Counted from the first letter of the stretch, positions 44,920 through 56,358 are shown. The stretch: 64,000 bases of DNA from Siphonodentalium dalli (GCA_032622095.1 CP136064.1:49794073-49858072); one strand, 5' to 3'. Made by a program: numbers and translations. Notes: a model not told the origin generated them from the sequence alone.

Positions 44920-45301
44920 CTTTTACAAACAGCATGTGGTGTTTGCACCACATGTATTCAGGGTGTTTCACATTGAATAAGAACAATGTAAAATAATAAG
45001 AGCTTTCAATAGAGTGCATCTTGAGTGTTGTGTAAACTGCTTTCAAATACAGTTAACACTTTTTTAAGGTGTTATAATTTAGCATTACATGCAGTGCGTA
45101 CAATTGGCAGTTTCTGTTTTAAAAGCCCACTTAATTTTCGAACACCCAGATAATTTTATATAAAATATATGCCATATTATATACCATTTGAAAGAGGAAG
45201 CTCCAAAACATTGTATTATCAACTTGTTTGATGTAATAAGCGGGGAACATGTTGTTTTTGTTTTGAGGTACTGACTTGTGTTCTGTGCTGAAGTTTCATT
45301 A

Positions 45302-45367
45302 TTTTCAATGGAAGGGGTATATATCTCTATATCTTAAGATATAGAGTTATTCCCCTTCCATTGAAAA
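45302..45367. repeat. Imperfect 66-bp palindrome
   Basis: TTTTCAATGGAAGGGG at the left and CCCCTTCCATTGAAAA at the right surround an AT-rich stem centred on CTTAAG at about 45,335. Confidence 0.85.
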
Positions 45368-45894
45368 GACATTTTTAGTTTGAATTCTGTTGCATTCTGG
45401 GAGCCATAACGGGGGAAATCTTTTTATGATTTCAGCTGTTTTCTATTTCTCTATGGGCATCTTTTGAGACAGACGTTTCACATGGTGATGAATTATATAA
45501 TTTTATTCATATTTTATGGCATAGATTGTTATTAAAACTGTATATCTATGCAATATAAAAAATAATAATCATCGGTGACTCGAAATTCAATGGGCCTTTA
45601 ACATCTACCGATACTCAACAATAATGGAAATGGTGGTATTCTGTGAAGGCAATTTAGGAAGGTAAATATTGTGGTCGCTTTATTCCAAAATGAAAAGATT
45701 GAGCATCGGAATACCTATTGCCAAATTTAATAAAGACATTTATGATTAAGACACAGTTATATAATCAACAACAATATATAGAAAATTTCCTCATCATTTA
45801 GTATTTGGTAAAGAATGGGGTTAAACTCAAGCTTTACCTCTGGTGCTTAAACGTGACCTCACAGTCAAATGCTGGTCATGAAGACCAAGAGAGC

Positions 45895-46629
45895 TTAAAG
45901 GGACCCAAGGTCTTCGCAGTGTGTAAATGTGCACAAATTATTGAAGTCTGTAAAAACATCATCACAAAGAAGAAAATGATGTAATAGATAAACTTTGTTC
46001 TTATATTAATTACTGAACATTTTCCAATTCAAAATTTCCGTGCATTGAAACCATTGTGATGTAAGCTGATGTAAGCTGTTTCAGTGAATCTTCAACAAAC
46101 ATCGGTAATCGTATAATAAGATCGAATAATTTAGTCTTAATATTATTTTCGGAATATTTTTCAATGCTTTGAAGTATTCCAATGTTAAATGTCAAGTTTT
46201 GATTAAACTTTGGTATCTTACCAGACAAATTGAACATTGATCACTAATGCCACTGTAACATTAATTTTTAAATAACAACGGTTTCATTATGCAAAATGTC
46301 TTTTTTAATTTTGGTAACTCGAAATTCAGAAACGTTAAAACACATTATCGATCGTGGTGATATCCAGATACATTGCTATTGCGACTATTACTTACTGTTA
46401 CTTACATTTAGCATCGTATTAAATATTTCACCCTATTTTCTCTTTATATCCCCACGACAGCAGGTGCTAAATGTAAGTAACCGGCATCAGATTGATGTAT
46501 AATAGTCACAATATCAATTTATCTGGAGATCGCTGTGATCGATCATTTTGAGAGACTCCTGTGATAATTGTTTTACAAACTTTTATAAATTGTTATCATA
46601 TTTAAAATAAAGGCCTCGGGTCCCTTTAA
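45895..46629. mobile_element. TTAA-flanked 735-bp element (TTAAAGGGACCC termini)
   Basis: TTAAAGGGACCCAAGG at the left and CCTCGGGTCCCTTTAA at the right are inverted repeats with TTAA at both edges. Inside is a further small inverted pair (CTTACATTTAGCA at 46,402 and TGCTAAATGTAAG at 46,462) and a 75-codon minus-strand ORF (46,010-46,237, MFNLSGKIPKFNQNL...) with no known motif. Confidence 0.65.
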
Positions 46630-46787
46630 TGACTGTTTGCAACATAATTATAACATATAACAATACAAAAATAAAGCCATCATGGATGTCGAGTCACATC
46701 ATCTCCGGTTAGCTGTAGTCTTCAATAATATAAAAACCTTCAAGGTTAAAAGGTAGCCATTATGTTCATCAATCCTCTGTCTCATAT

Positions 46788-46829
46788 TTATCGGTTATTG
46801 TTCTGTGTACGCTCAAAGTACATGAAATC
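46788..46829 (-). CDS. Candidate terminal exon B (DFMYFERTQNNNR)
   Basis: Acceptor ATTCTTTGCAG, then 13 codons in phase 0 and TAA. The first 17 bases, GATTTCATGTACTTTGA, are identical to exon C at 53,846, and the sequence just downstream (AGAGGATT) is also shared with C. See exon A for the argument. Function unknown. Confidence 0.4.
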   Translation of the reverse strand, partial: DFMYFERTQNNNR

Positions 46830-46950
46830 CTGCAAAGAATTTTATGAACATGAATTAGTGAAGTTGATAATTATTAGCAAATATTAACAAGGCCACAACA
46901 ATTCTATTATTTGTTTTACGAACATTATGGAAAAGAATCTCTTGTTGGAA

Positions 46951-46974
46951 GGGGGGGGGGGGGGGGGGGGGGGG
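46951..46974 (+). repeat. Run of 24 G
   Basis: Homopolymer; length in an assembly is unreliable. Confidence 0.95.
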
Positions 46975-47013
46975 CGATGAATCGAAGCAGGTCTTGATTT
47001 GCAATTATTCCAC

Positions 47014-48379
47014 ATACCGTAAATTTCGGTGGATAAATCGCATGGGTGTATAAAACGCACCCCCATTTTTCAACCCCAAAACCTGCCCTTTGCGAAATAC
47101 CTGTGAATAAGAAGCACCCATTTTTAGATGCTGGATTTTCAAAAAAACTGCCGGCGACTGTGTACTGGTAAGTATTGTACTGGTAAGTATTGAGAGCAAG
47201 TATTCACACATCACATTTGGGGGAAGAATGATGAAGAATTTATTTGCGTTAGAATGCTTTATTCTCAATTAAACACAAAATATAACATAACAATGCATAG
47301 CACAGCACAATTTATCAAAATGAACGACATTTGCAATAGACAAACAATAAAAATATGGAATGGGAACCGACTGATTTAAGACACGGAATGCACAAAACGT
47401 ACATTTCAACGACAATAACATTCATTCACTCTCGTCATCACTGTCATCGTTATCAATAAACAATTTAAACCAATCAGCATCTGACAAAGCATCATCATAC
47501 ACTTCTACATACGAACTTCTATGAACACATCATCCTCACATTCATCTACATGAACAACTTTCGCACTCTCACCTTTCTTACAAACAACATCACTGAATAA
47601 CACATCGTCCTCGGTGCCATCCATGGCATTAGAAATACAACATTTCTTAAAAGAGTTAATAATCATGTTGAAGTCGATCTTATCCCACACGTTGACGACC
47701 CATTGTGCGACGATGGGGAGTGACGGGCGATTTAGATTACCTCCTTTGGTGAAAACCATCTGGGTCGGATCGCACATCCACTCACACCATTGCTCCCTGA
47801 TGCTGGCTTTGAACGGTTTATTCGGGCAGACGTCGAGCGGTTGAAGGATGCTGGTCATGCCGCCGGGGATGACGGCCATGTCGACGTTGGAATCTTTGAA
47901 TTTGGAACGAACGCCGTCTGTTTTGTGCCCAATAAAACTGTCCAGAACCAATAATGGTCATATTCGTCGAAGACCGCCGATTTGTTTGTTATAGCAGGAT
48001 TTGACCCATTCCTGCATGCCGGCATCGTCCATCCACCCCTTATGCTGCACTCGGATGTTGACTCCTGAAGGAAACTTTTCTTTTGGAATCGTCTTCCTTT
48101 TGAAGATGAGAGTCGGTTTAAGCTTGGAACCATCGGCCATGCAGGCAAGGACGACGGTGAAATGTGAACGTTTGTTGCCGGTTGTCTTGATTTGAATGGT
48201 CTTCTCCCCATGCTTGTTGACGGTGCGTTCTGGTGGCATGTCGAAGAACATCGGCACCTCGCCCATGTTGCCGATTTGATCGATGACGTAGTCATATCTC
48301 TTTCGATGATTGATTATGAAGCGTTGAAACGCGAATAGGCGGTCCTCGTAGTCTTTTGGCAAATTTTTTTTTTTTTAAA
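47014..48379 (-). mobile_element. pogo/Tigger-type DNA transposon remnant
   Basis: The 3' end (minus strand sense) carries the sequence ACCGTAAATTTCGGTGG followed by TAAATCGCA and AAACGCACCCCC, a phrase typical of Tigger-like terminal regions. The transposase pseudogene lies at 47,426-48,362. The opposite terminus is not found: homology ends at a T14 run (48,364-48,379), beyond which sequence is unrelated. Confidence 0.7.
47426..48362 (-). pseudogene. pogo/Tigger transposase (DDE_1 domain), N-terminus missing
   Basis: The minus-strand frame shows GNMGEVPMFFDMP, GEKTIQIKTTGNKRSHF, TVVLACMADGSKL, RKTIPKEKFPSG, the block LLVLDSFIGHKTDGV with a catalytic Asp, and VIPGGMTSILQPLDVCPNKPFK. An in-frame TGA at about 47,958 breaks it between the second and third parts. 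Near 47,510 the frame shifts and continues as an acidic tail (DSDDESE) to a stop at 47,426-47,428. The N-terminal helix-turn-helix and CENP-B-like regions are absent at the poly-A/T boundary. It belongs to the Tc1/mariner superfamily and is inactive. Upstream 'start' is TTG, so no real start exists. Confidence 0.9.
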
Positions 48380-49085
48380 TGGTAATTCATGGGGCCTGTA
48401 ACATGACATCATTTTATCCTATTTGTAAAATGATGTTATAAGAACAAAACAGCAAATTGGGTGCTGAATAGTCAATTAATATCTTTTGGTATAGAGATAA
48501 CTGAATGTTCATAACACATTAATATAAAGTGAATAGATAAACATGCATGGCTATCTGTGATGTCATGAAGTCCAACATCACAACCCGTGAAATGTCTCGT
48601 GTGATTTAGTGCGTAAAATTACATGTAAAATTAGATTAATTCTAGATTCTGTCAAACTTAACAAGCGTTCAGTACATTATCCAGCATTTATAAATATTGG
48701 TAATGATTGAAAGCAAGTGTACATATATATAATCATGCGACTGCATGATCATAATTTTAAGAAGCTAAGACGTTGGTTGATATATCGCTAATATTGGTCA
48801 TATAAACCAAAAGCTATTTAAAGGCCTTTCATGATTAAGATTCAATACTGATCTTTGTTTCCACTAGTAGGCCCATAGACACTGCCATAGATATTTAAAA
48901 TAAACAAGTTTAACCCATCGCTTTATTCTGTATGAGTTTTACGACAGACTGTCGGGTGAGTGAGACAAAACCAGCCAAACAATACACGTACATCACTTAT
49001 ATCAAAGGGAACACCTAGATTATAGTTCAAACGCAGCAAAAGTTTTAAGTATACCCTGCATATGAACAGCTGTGGTCCATATAAT
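48380..49085. other. Non-coding stretch
   Basis: No gene or repeat seen. Confidence 0.5.
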
Positions 49086-49345
49086 ATGCAGTCAAGCCTT
49101 GAAATAGTGTCTGTCATTTGCAGAATGAGGTTCCCAGAGGGTGAATTTAGTGATGCTACCCCGCATAGCGGGCTAGCATCACCAAATTCACCCTCTGGGA
49201 ACCTCATTCTGCTGATGTGTAAGCAGAATGAGGTCCCCAGAGGGTGAATTTGGTGATGCTAGCCCACTATGCGGGGTAGCATCACTAAATTCACCCTCTG
49301 GGGGACCTCATTCTGCAAATGACAGGCACACTATTTCAAGGCTTG
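49086..49345. mobile_element. GAGGTCCCCAGAGGGTGAA foldback MITE, tandem/palindromic copy
   Basis: The unit AGAATGAGGT(T/C)CCCAGAGGG to complement occurs twice in succession, each itself palindromic around CGCATAGCGGGC or ACTATGCGGGG, and the outer flanks (CAAGCCTTGAAATAGTGT at left, complement at right) are also inverted. Relatives are at 49,624, 55,255, 55,565, 57,190 and 60,410. Confidence 0.8.
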
Positions 49346-49439
49346 ATAGTATATCCACATTCAGCCAGGTTGATCGAAAATGAACTGAAGCGGATTTAAA
49401 ATTAATTGAAATGGTGATAAAATTGGAAGTACTGTTGTT

Positions 49440-49830
49440 ACTTTAAATGATGGCCATTTTTACCAGAGTTGTGGCCCTTGTTCATTGATGGTAACTTAGG
49501 GTCACCATGATGGATTGGAGTCATTCAACCTTGTTGCTCTTGTGGCTTGTTTGAACATAAACTCCAAACCAACACCATGTTACCATCAATCGCACACGCC
49601 TCATAATATGGTGCTGGACATTTAGAGAATGAGGTCCCAAGAGGGCGAATTTAGTGACCCTACCCCACACTGCGGGCTAGCATCACTAAATTTACCCTGC
49701 GACGACATGGACGGTTTGGAGTTTATGTTCAGTCAAGCTGGATCAACGAGATTGAAAGACTCCAATCCATCATGGTGACCCCAAGTTACCATCAATGAAC
49801 AAGGGCCATAAATACAGTAAAAATGGCTAG
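49440..49830. repeat. Foldback of about 390 bp enclosing a partial GAGGTCCC unit
   Basis: GTTCATTGATGGTAACTT, CACCATGATGGATTGGAGTC and AACATAAACTCCAAACC at 49,480-49,580 reappear inverted at 49,705-49,805. The centre (49,624-49,700) is a fragment of the GAGGTCCC MITE. Confidence 0.75.
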
Positions 49831-49917
49831 ACCAAACCCAAATTTAAACTTGAGTCCAACCATATACCAAATTAGAAAATAATAGATAACTATAACTAAA
49901 AATTATCATCCAGATAC

Positions 49918-50310
49918 AGTGGTCATTCATGGCCATCCAGATACACTGGTCATTCATGGCCATCCAGATACGCTGGTCATTCATGGCCATCCAGATACAC
50001 TGGTCATTCATGGCCATCCAGATACACTGGTCATTCATGGCCATCCAGATACACTGGTCATTCATGGCCATCCAGATACACTGGTCATTCATGGCCATCC
50101 AGATACACTGGTCATTCGTGGCCATCCAGATACACTGGTCATTCATGGCCATCCAGATACACTGGTCATTCATGGCCATCCAGATACACTGGTCATTCAT
50201 GGCCATCCAGATACACTGGTCATTCATGGCCATCCAGATACACTGGTCATCCATGGCCATCCAGATACACTGGTCATTCATGGCCATCCAGATAAACTGG
50301 TCATTCATGG
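49918..50310 (+). repeat. 27-bp minisatellite (about 14.5 copies)
   Basis: Unit GGTCATTCATGGCC followed by ATCCAGATACACT, 27 bp, repeated with very few changes. Because 27 is divisible by 3 and the unit lacks stops, long ORFs of about 155 codons appear on both strands; these are artefacts. Confidence 0.97.
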
Positions 50311-51105
50311 TCATCTAACAATTGTTTCACAGAATGATCAGCACAGAATCAAATTCTCCTATTGGTCATTTCATAACTGTTTGTAATGTAAGTTGTTATG
50401 AAGAAGGGAGACGGTTATCTTCGTTTCCCATATGTTTACATCTTCAGATGTAAATGTTGATAATATAAGACATCTTTCTGGAAATTCATAAAAGTTTCTT
50501 ACTGGAAAGGGAACATATCTTTACATAATTCTTATTATTCAATTAAAAATGAAAAGTTAGCCACTAATCTATTTTTATGTACCATGCCATGAGTATGTAT
50601 GCCAATCACATGTTCTCATACTATTAGTTTAGCACCCATTGACTCGCATGCATTATATATGATATATATTAACTACATGCAAACAATTATTATATATAGT
50701 ATGTATGTCTGATTCATAGCATAACAATTACAAGTGAAAATGACAGTAGAGAGGCTGTTCAATATCACATAAGAATGTGAAACATTAAAAAGCGGCATTT
50801 ATTTTTTTGATACTAGTAATATTTATTTTCAATGATATCACATCTATTGTCAGTTCTAATGAAAATTGTAATATGACCCTGCCCAAAGATGCTTAAAAGC
50901 CTTGTCCTGATTGGTCAGTACCTCGAATTAACATGGATATCTCGATCGGTATTTCAATGACGGAGATAGACGGAGTCACCGGATGTGGAATCCATCAACA
51001 TTGCCAATTTCATTCGTTGCAAACAGAATGACTACTTCAAATTCAACATAGTATAGCAGAAATATAAAGTATGAAGTATTGTATAACATAGTATAGCAGA
51101 AATAT
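50311..51105. other. Non-coding stretch
   Basis: Contains a short direct repeat CATAGTATAGCAGAAATATAAAGTA... near 51,046 and 51,089 (shared phrase AGTATAGCAGAAATATAAAG). No gene seen. Confidence 0.5.
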
Positions 51106-51107
51106 AA

Positions 51108-51620
51108 AGTACTAGCAGGTGGACCCGACTTCGTCAGGGCTGTTTCCCCTCTGCTTTTCGGCGAATTGCCCGATTTGACCTTAAATTGTCCATTTTGAAG
51201 GTCAAGGTCAGGTGGGGTCACGATTTGACCCGTCCAAAACACTGCCCGGTCAAAAGTACCCGTCGAAATCCATACGGTTTTACCCGATTTGACCTCGAAT
51301 TGATAATTTTGAAGGTCAAGGTCAGGTTGGGGTCACGATTTGACCCGTCCAAAACACTCAGTGGACAAAAGTAACACCACGTATCAAATTTCGTTGAAAT
51401 CCCATCAAAATTCGCGATTTGACCTTGAATTGACCCGAATTCAAGGTCAAGTTCACGTCGCACGGGCAAATTAATAGGCCCATGCCATTCCCTGGCCGAA
51501 AGTCCCCCCACATACCAAGTTTCATCGAAATCGGCTTGGCCGTTTTCGAGTTCTTCGCGAACACACAGACAGACAGACACACACACACACATACCGATCT
51601 CCCAAAATATATAATAGATG
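51108..51620 (+). repeat. HINE-like element (ACTAGCAGGTGGACCCG type)
   Basis: Starts TACTAGCAGGTGGACCCGAC and GACTTCGTC, followed by about three units containing CGATTTGACC, GAAGGTCAAGGTCA and GACCCGTCCAAAACACT, then a CAGACAGACACACACA microsatellite and a TATATAATAGATG tail. This 5' phrase, the tandem core, microsatellite and AT tail match dispersed Helentron-derived elements known from invertebrates. Short ORFs inside are spurious. Confidence 0.6.
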
Positions 51621-51856
51621 TAGTATTATATAACAAGACGCTGCATCATACAAAACACACAGAGAATGTATGGAATATGGATGGACATTGCATTCAAAAG
51701 ACTATTTCAGTGCCATTGACTCGATATGTGTTAATTGGACTAATGAGCATACAGTCCCTTGTGGAAAATGACCACATATTTATATACGTGATGACTAGCT
51801 GCCATGTTGCAATTTGAAGATGCAAAACAGACGAGAAGATCGACCCCCTATGTAGG

Positions 51857-51926
51857 ATGACGGAATTTCCACGAGAATATTTTGGCGCCAGTGATGCAGA
51901 AATCGAGATGCTCGCATCACCGTCTG
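51857..51926 (+). other. Candidate first coding exon
   Basis: ATG at 51,857 opens 23 codons (MTEFPREYFGASDAEIEMLA then SPS) and reaches a consensus donor TCT-GTAAGT at about 51,926. Composition is acidic and protein-like. No downstream exon could be linked to it on the plus strand, so it remains a weak candidate for a host gene start. Confidence 0.25.
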
Positions 51927-52057
51927 TAAGTGCCTTTACAACCAAAGGAGATTACTTTAAAAAAATAAATGTATTCAACAATAAAATATATGCAATTTTC
52001 CATCCTCCACATTTGTCTGGGTCGCCATTTGTCTCCGGTGTTTCGGAATCAAGTTAA

Positions 52058-53128
52058 AAACAATTAAAACCTGTGTGTTTATTCTGCTCCCAAGAGGGCG
52101 AATATGATGAATGTATAGTAACTATATCATTTAGATCAAATTTTGTAATAGAAATGGTCTATAATCGATGATCATATTCATGTTGTCACAACAAGTCAAC
52201 ACAGAAATGATTGCAATTGCATTTCCTTTACATTTTAAATGAAAGACAAGGGCACCGCTGAAAACACATCGATTTTGGCCAATCACAATCGCTTATTTAT
52301 TTATGCAAGTTATCAGAGTACTCTGTGCAAACACATTGAGTACGCACAATAAGAATTTCTCGTTTAGGTATATGAGAAAATGAATTCTCCAGGAAAAACA
52401 TCAGTAAAAAACTAATCCTTTGCTATATAGTCATATACCTTCAAATAAGAATTTCTCACCTGAGACCCTGCAGTATTTCACCAACTATTCAGTTGAAATT
52501 TTGCCCCCAAACATTCAGTCGTATTACAATAGAAATAAATATACATGGTGTATCGGTGTGTATGGTCAAGTTGTACCACAAAGAAACTGATTGTAGGACT
52601 CCGCTTCGCATCATCATACCTTGGCCCAGTTTGCTTCAGCAAACTGCTTTGGCATTGCTGATTGCCATAGCCAAAATTAAGAGGGCTGACACATGTATTT
52701 ATTTATTAATTAGACTCTCGAAAAAACTACGCATTACAGTCTGAAGGAAATAGTGGGGAATTCCACTTTCTCCACAAAGCATTACGTCAGTGTCAGCCAA
52801 TCACAACATTTAACGATGAAGCAGATCAGGTGATTGTCAGAATCCCTATACAGTGGTAGCTTCGCAACATAGCTAAATATAGCACAATCAATTTTCTGTC
52901 ACATTGATAATTTCACTTACAAAATTAAAGATTACGACAACTAATTAATCACTAGAAGCGTCTATGAAGAGTCCAGAATTGACCAATAATACCTAGCAAG
53001 GAGAATAGAAATGAGTATTTCCAAGAATTTCATCAGTTATGGTGTGACAAACAAAACTGAAAGGAGATATGTCAATCAAAACTATTTGGGCGCTGTCACA
53101 ACATACTGCAGTGATTGCATGCAGAAGC
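52058..53128. other. Non-coding stretch
   Basis: No repeat family or gene recognised; an 83-codon plus-strand ORF at 52,493-52,744 has no features. Confidence 0.5.
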
Positions 53129-53303
53129 TACAGTAATGCCCTAAATAATCAACGATTTAACCACAGCTTGTTGCCATTCATTGGAAAGCTCTCACTGAGA
53201 GCTTTCCGATGAATGGCAATAAGCCATATTTCCAACTATAACCTAAAAAATTACCCATAATTCTGCTGTGGTTAAGGAGTCGATTATTTAGAGCATTACT
53301 GTA
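53129..53303. mobile_element. Mariner-like foldback MITE, copy 5 (left arm shortened)
   Basis: TACAGTAATGCCC to GAGCATTACTGTA. About 45 bases of the left arm (from the AGAATTATGGGT region) are deleted, the right arm is full. Confidence 0.85.
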
Positions 53304-53804
53304 TTTATACAGTCCTTGAAATTGGTCATGGCAATAAGAAATGCCATGGCAACATGTGGAATATAACATGCCACAACATTAAAATTGCCATGGGACATTT
53401 ATCCTAATTTTGAGGACTGTTTATAGATTAGTGGCAGTAATATGACTGATAGTGAATTCATTTAGCCTCTGTAATGTGTGCTTGTTCCGAGATTCTAATT
53501 TTAATTAGAACTGATCAAGTGTATTATTTATTTTATGCCAAATCAGCATAAACAGTAAAAAAAAATTGAATTTGTCCAGTAGAAAATTTTGAGAGACATA
53601 CCAATATCTAGGCCGAAGTCAGATGACATATGAAAATGTCTCAATGGAAATTTTAGGTTCCATCAAATTTATCAAAGTTATACTGTACTTTTACCGGACA
53701 TTGTTGTGTAAGAACTGCATGCCAATAAACTTTAGACAACACCCATCATTCAACAAAAAACATGAAATAGATTACAGAACAGATCCAATAAGTTGAAAAA
53801 TCCT

Positions 53805-53846
53805 CTATCTTCTTTGTCTTTGGGATTGTTCAAAGTACATGAAATC
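53805..53846 (-). CDS. Candidate terminal exon C (DFMYFEQSQRQRR)
   Basis: Acceptor CATTATTTTCAG, then 13 codons in phase 0 and TAG. Closely similar to exon B at its start, with a different basic tail. It is the most upstream (minus strand) of the three related terminal exons and lies 2.1 kb downstream of the possible first exon at 55,902-55,960. Confidence 0.4.
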   Translation of the reverse strand, partial: DFMYFEQSQRQRR

Positions 53847-54565
53847 CTGAAAATAATGTGTATTAATATATAACGAAAAAATTCTCAATTCTGGTTGGTA
53901 AATGGAGAATTTAAAGAGAGAAGGACTCAAGTGGTTTTAAGGTTTTAACCCTTTCTTTACTAAATGGCTTCACCCATTCTATTTTAAAAGTATACATTGG
54001 AATAGTCTATTATTCATCTGAAAGGGGTGTTCAGGAAATATAAGCAGATGACAGAAAAATCAAAAAATTATACAAGTGCAGAAATATTCCTATTCCTATT
54101 TGACTCAGAGGGAGGAAAGCCGAGCAGGCTATAACCCCCAGACATTGGAACTGAGGGCGTATCCTCCAGATAGGAGGTTGTGTGTATATACATTTATAAA
54201 GGAATATTTAGTTTGAACGAGAGTCCTTTTCATAAGTTATGTGAAGCCACACAAAAGAGTTTCAAGAAATACCATAGCTCGCTGGACAGACAGTTAGGGC
54301 CTTTCTGGTACTAACATTAACGACTACATGTCTCATAGTGTGGGAGCGGCTAGCTTATCTAAAGCCTTCAAGCAAGAGGTTCCTATCAAAGATATTATGG
54401 CTAAAGCTGGATGGACTATTGAGTCTACATATAAGAGTTCTACATGAAACAAATTAATACTGATCGGTTTGCAGAAGCAGTTCTACAAATTTAGGTAAGA
54501 AATTTTCTTTTTCTCTTTATTAGCTTTGAAGATCCTATTTAAAGAGGAGTGATTGACTGCGATAT

Positions 54566-55152
54566 AAAATTCTAAAAATAAACAAGACTTACATTGGGAT
54601 GGTGAAGTTCATTTTGAATTTTATGAGAAGTTAATCACGATGGTCCCTTCCGCCCTACCCAATGTTTGGGCAATCATGAAAAAATTAATGGTAACATTAT
54701 TCTAGATCAAAGGTGCTCAAAGAGAAACTTAAAAGACAAAATCCTAGTTGCTCACAAAGAAAGCTGTTTTTTTGTGGAAATTCTGTGAAAAATTAGCTGC
54801 AAATAGTGAATGTAAATTGTTTTGGCACATGTGCAAGTGTACTATCCTATTTAACCCTTTCAGTGCCAAGTCTGATTTTTGTATCAACCCATATTTCCTT
54901 CATCATTTTTCCAATTTATTGATTATAATAATGTGATACATTGATGGAAAGAGCTCTAAAAGCTTTAAAAGCTCTTTCCATCAATGTATCACATTATTAT
55001 AATCAATAAATTGGAAAAATGATCAAGGAAATATGGGTTGATACAAAAATCGGACTTGGCACTGAAAGGGTTAAACCCTCATGATTAACTACTCATAAAA
55101 TTCAAAATGAACTTCACCTTCCCAAGGTAATTCTTGTTTATTTTTAGAATTA
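54566..55152. repeat. Inverted repeat pair enclosing a piggyBac-like MITE
   Basis: GGTGAAGTTCATTTTGAATT with TTTATGAG (54,604-54,632) and the preceding TCTAAAAATAAACAAGA recur inverted at 55,085-55,152. The interval holds the MITE at 54,851-55,074 plus about 200 bases of other sequence. Confidence 0.75.
54851..55074. mobile_element. piggyBac-like MITE, family 2, copy 1
   Basis: TTAACCCTTTCAGTGCCAAG at the left, CTTGGCACTGAAAGGGTTAA at the right, almost fully palindromic around AAAGCTTTAAAAGCT. TTAA targets and CCCTTT termini are the piggyBac signature. Confidence 0.85.
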
Positions 55153-55234
55153 TGAGCAATGTTTGTGTACGCATGTCCACATTCTTGAAAATAAATAAAA
55201 AGAGAAGGTAGCTATCCCCACCAGCCTATATCTT

Positions 55235-55625
55235 CAAGTCTGCAAATAGTGTGTCTGTCATTTGCAATGTGAGGTCCCCAGAGGGTGAACTTAGTGAACC
55301 TATCCTGCACAGTGGGCTAACATCACCAAACTCACCCTCTGGGGACCTCATTCTGCTTAGACCTCATCTTCTGGGAAGAATATACAGTCTCAATTAACAT
55401 TGTTTTAGTTACTTTTACCCTTCTCTTCAGTTTCTATATCCCCTAAATTGCAAAAGATAAAATGCATAATGGGGGTGACAAATGGCCAAACATCACCAAA
55501 TTCAACTGGGACACTTCTATCTGATCCTAGATCTCCCATAGCATTGAAGCCTATTGTGCAGGATACGTCACTAAATTCACCCTCTGGGGACCTCATTCTG
55601 CAAATGACAGACACCATATATGCAG
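55235..55625. repeat. Two pieces of the GAGGTCCCCAGAGGG MITE
   Basis: A palindromic copy at about 55,265-55,355 and half a copy at about 55,560-55,610 (CACTAAATTCACCCTCTGGG), with TGTCTGTCATTTGCA and its complement at the outer edges, separated by about 200 bases of other sequence. Confidence 0.7.
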
Positions 55626-55901
55626 CCTTGTATATCTTCATCACTCAATCAACAGAAAGATTCAGTCTTATTAGTCTCTGCTTCTATTTTACAGATTTTA
55701 TTCAGTGAGTGTTCGCTATTTAGTCATGAGGTGGTGTCTATTGATAAATCATAAATCTGATAGAATGTGTTAATCATATCAATGATAGTGTGTGTTGTAA
55801 ATGGCAGTGAAAAGGTGCCTGGTGCATTCAGTTGCTACCAAATAAACTACCCGGTTTATAAAATTAACCCAGTTGGTGAATATAAGCCGTAGTGTTCTTA
55901 C

Positions 55902-55960
55902 TATAAGGAAAACAGCTCCAATCATAACAGCCTTCATCTTGATGTCCAAGTTCATGGGGA
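55902..55960 (-). CDS. Candidate first coding exon encoding a membrane anchor
   Basis: On the minus strand an acceptor CTTCCTATTTCAG is followed by an ATG at 55,955 and 18 codons (MNLDIKMKAVMIGAVFLI) ending in phase 0 at a consensus donor CTTATA-GTAAGA. A short basic start followed by a hydrophobic stretch is what a type II membrane protein or signal-anchor would have. The phase matches that of the terminal exons at 53,846, 46,829 and 44,370 downstream, so it could belong to the same gene or gene cluster, but no connecting exons were found. Confidence 0.3.
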
Positions 55961-56026
55961 CTGAAATAGGAAGCAAAAAAAGGTCAAACTGAAGAAAAAA
56001 ACAGTTGTGCATCAAAGATGGTTTTA

Positions 56027-56358
56027 TTAACCCTTTCAGTGCCAAGTCCGATTTTTGTATAAACCCATATTTCCTTGATCATTTTTCAAATTTATTTATT
56101 ATAATAATGTGATACATTGATGGAAAGAGCTCTTAACCCTTCAGTGCCAAGTCCGATTTTTGTATCAACCCATATTTCCTTGATCATTTTTCAAATTTAT
56201 TTATTATAATACTGGTAATGTGATACATTGATGGAAAGAGCTCTAAGAGCTCTTTCCATCAATGTATCACATTATTATAATCAATAAATTTGAAAAATGA
56301 TCAAGATCAAGGAAATATGGGTTGATGCAAAAATCGGACTTGGCACTGAAAGGGTTAA
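56027..56358. mobile_element. piggyBac-like MITE, family 2, copy 2, self-nested
   Basis: A left arm (56,027-56,132) runs into a complete second copy beginning at TTAACCCTTCAGTGCC (56,133) and ending at TTAA 56,355-56,358. The second copy apparently inserted at, or replaced, the centre of the first. Confidence 0.8.

Noticed and set aside
49918-50310. CRISPR-like array
   Set aside because: The 27-bp units are contiguous with no unique spacers, and the genome is eukaryotic.
49844-50386. 155-codon ORFs on both strands
   Set aside because: Product of a 27-bp tandem repeat whose length is a multiple of three.
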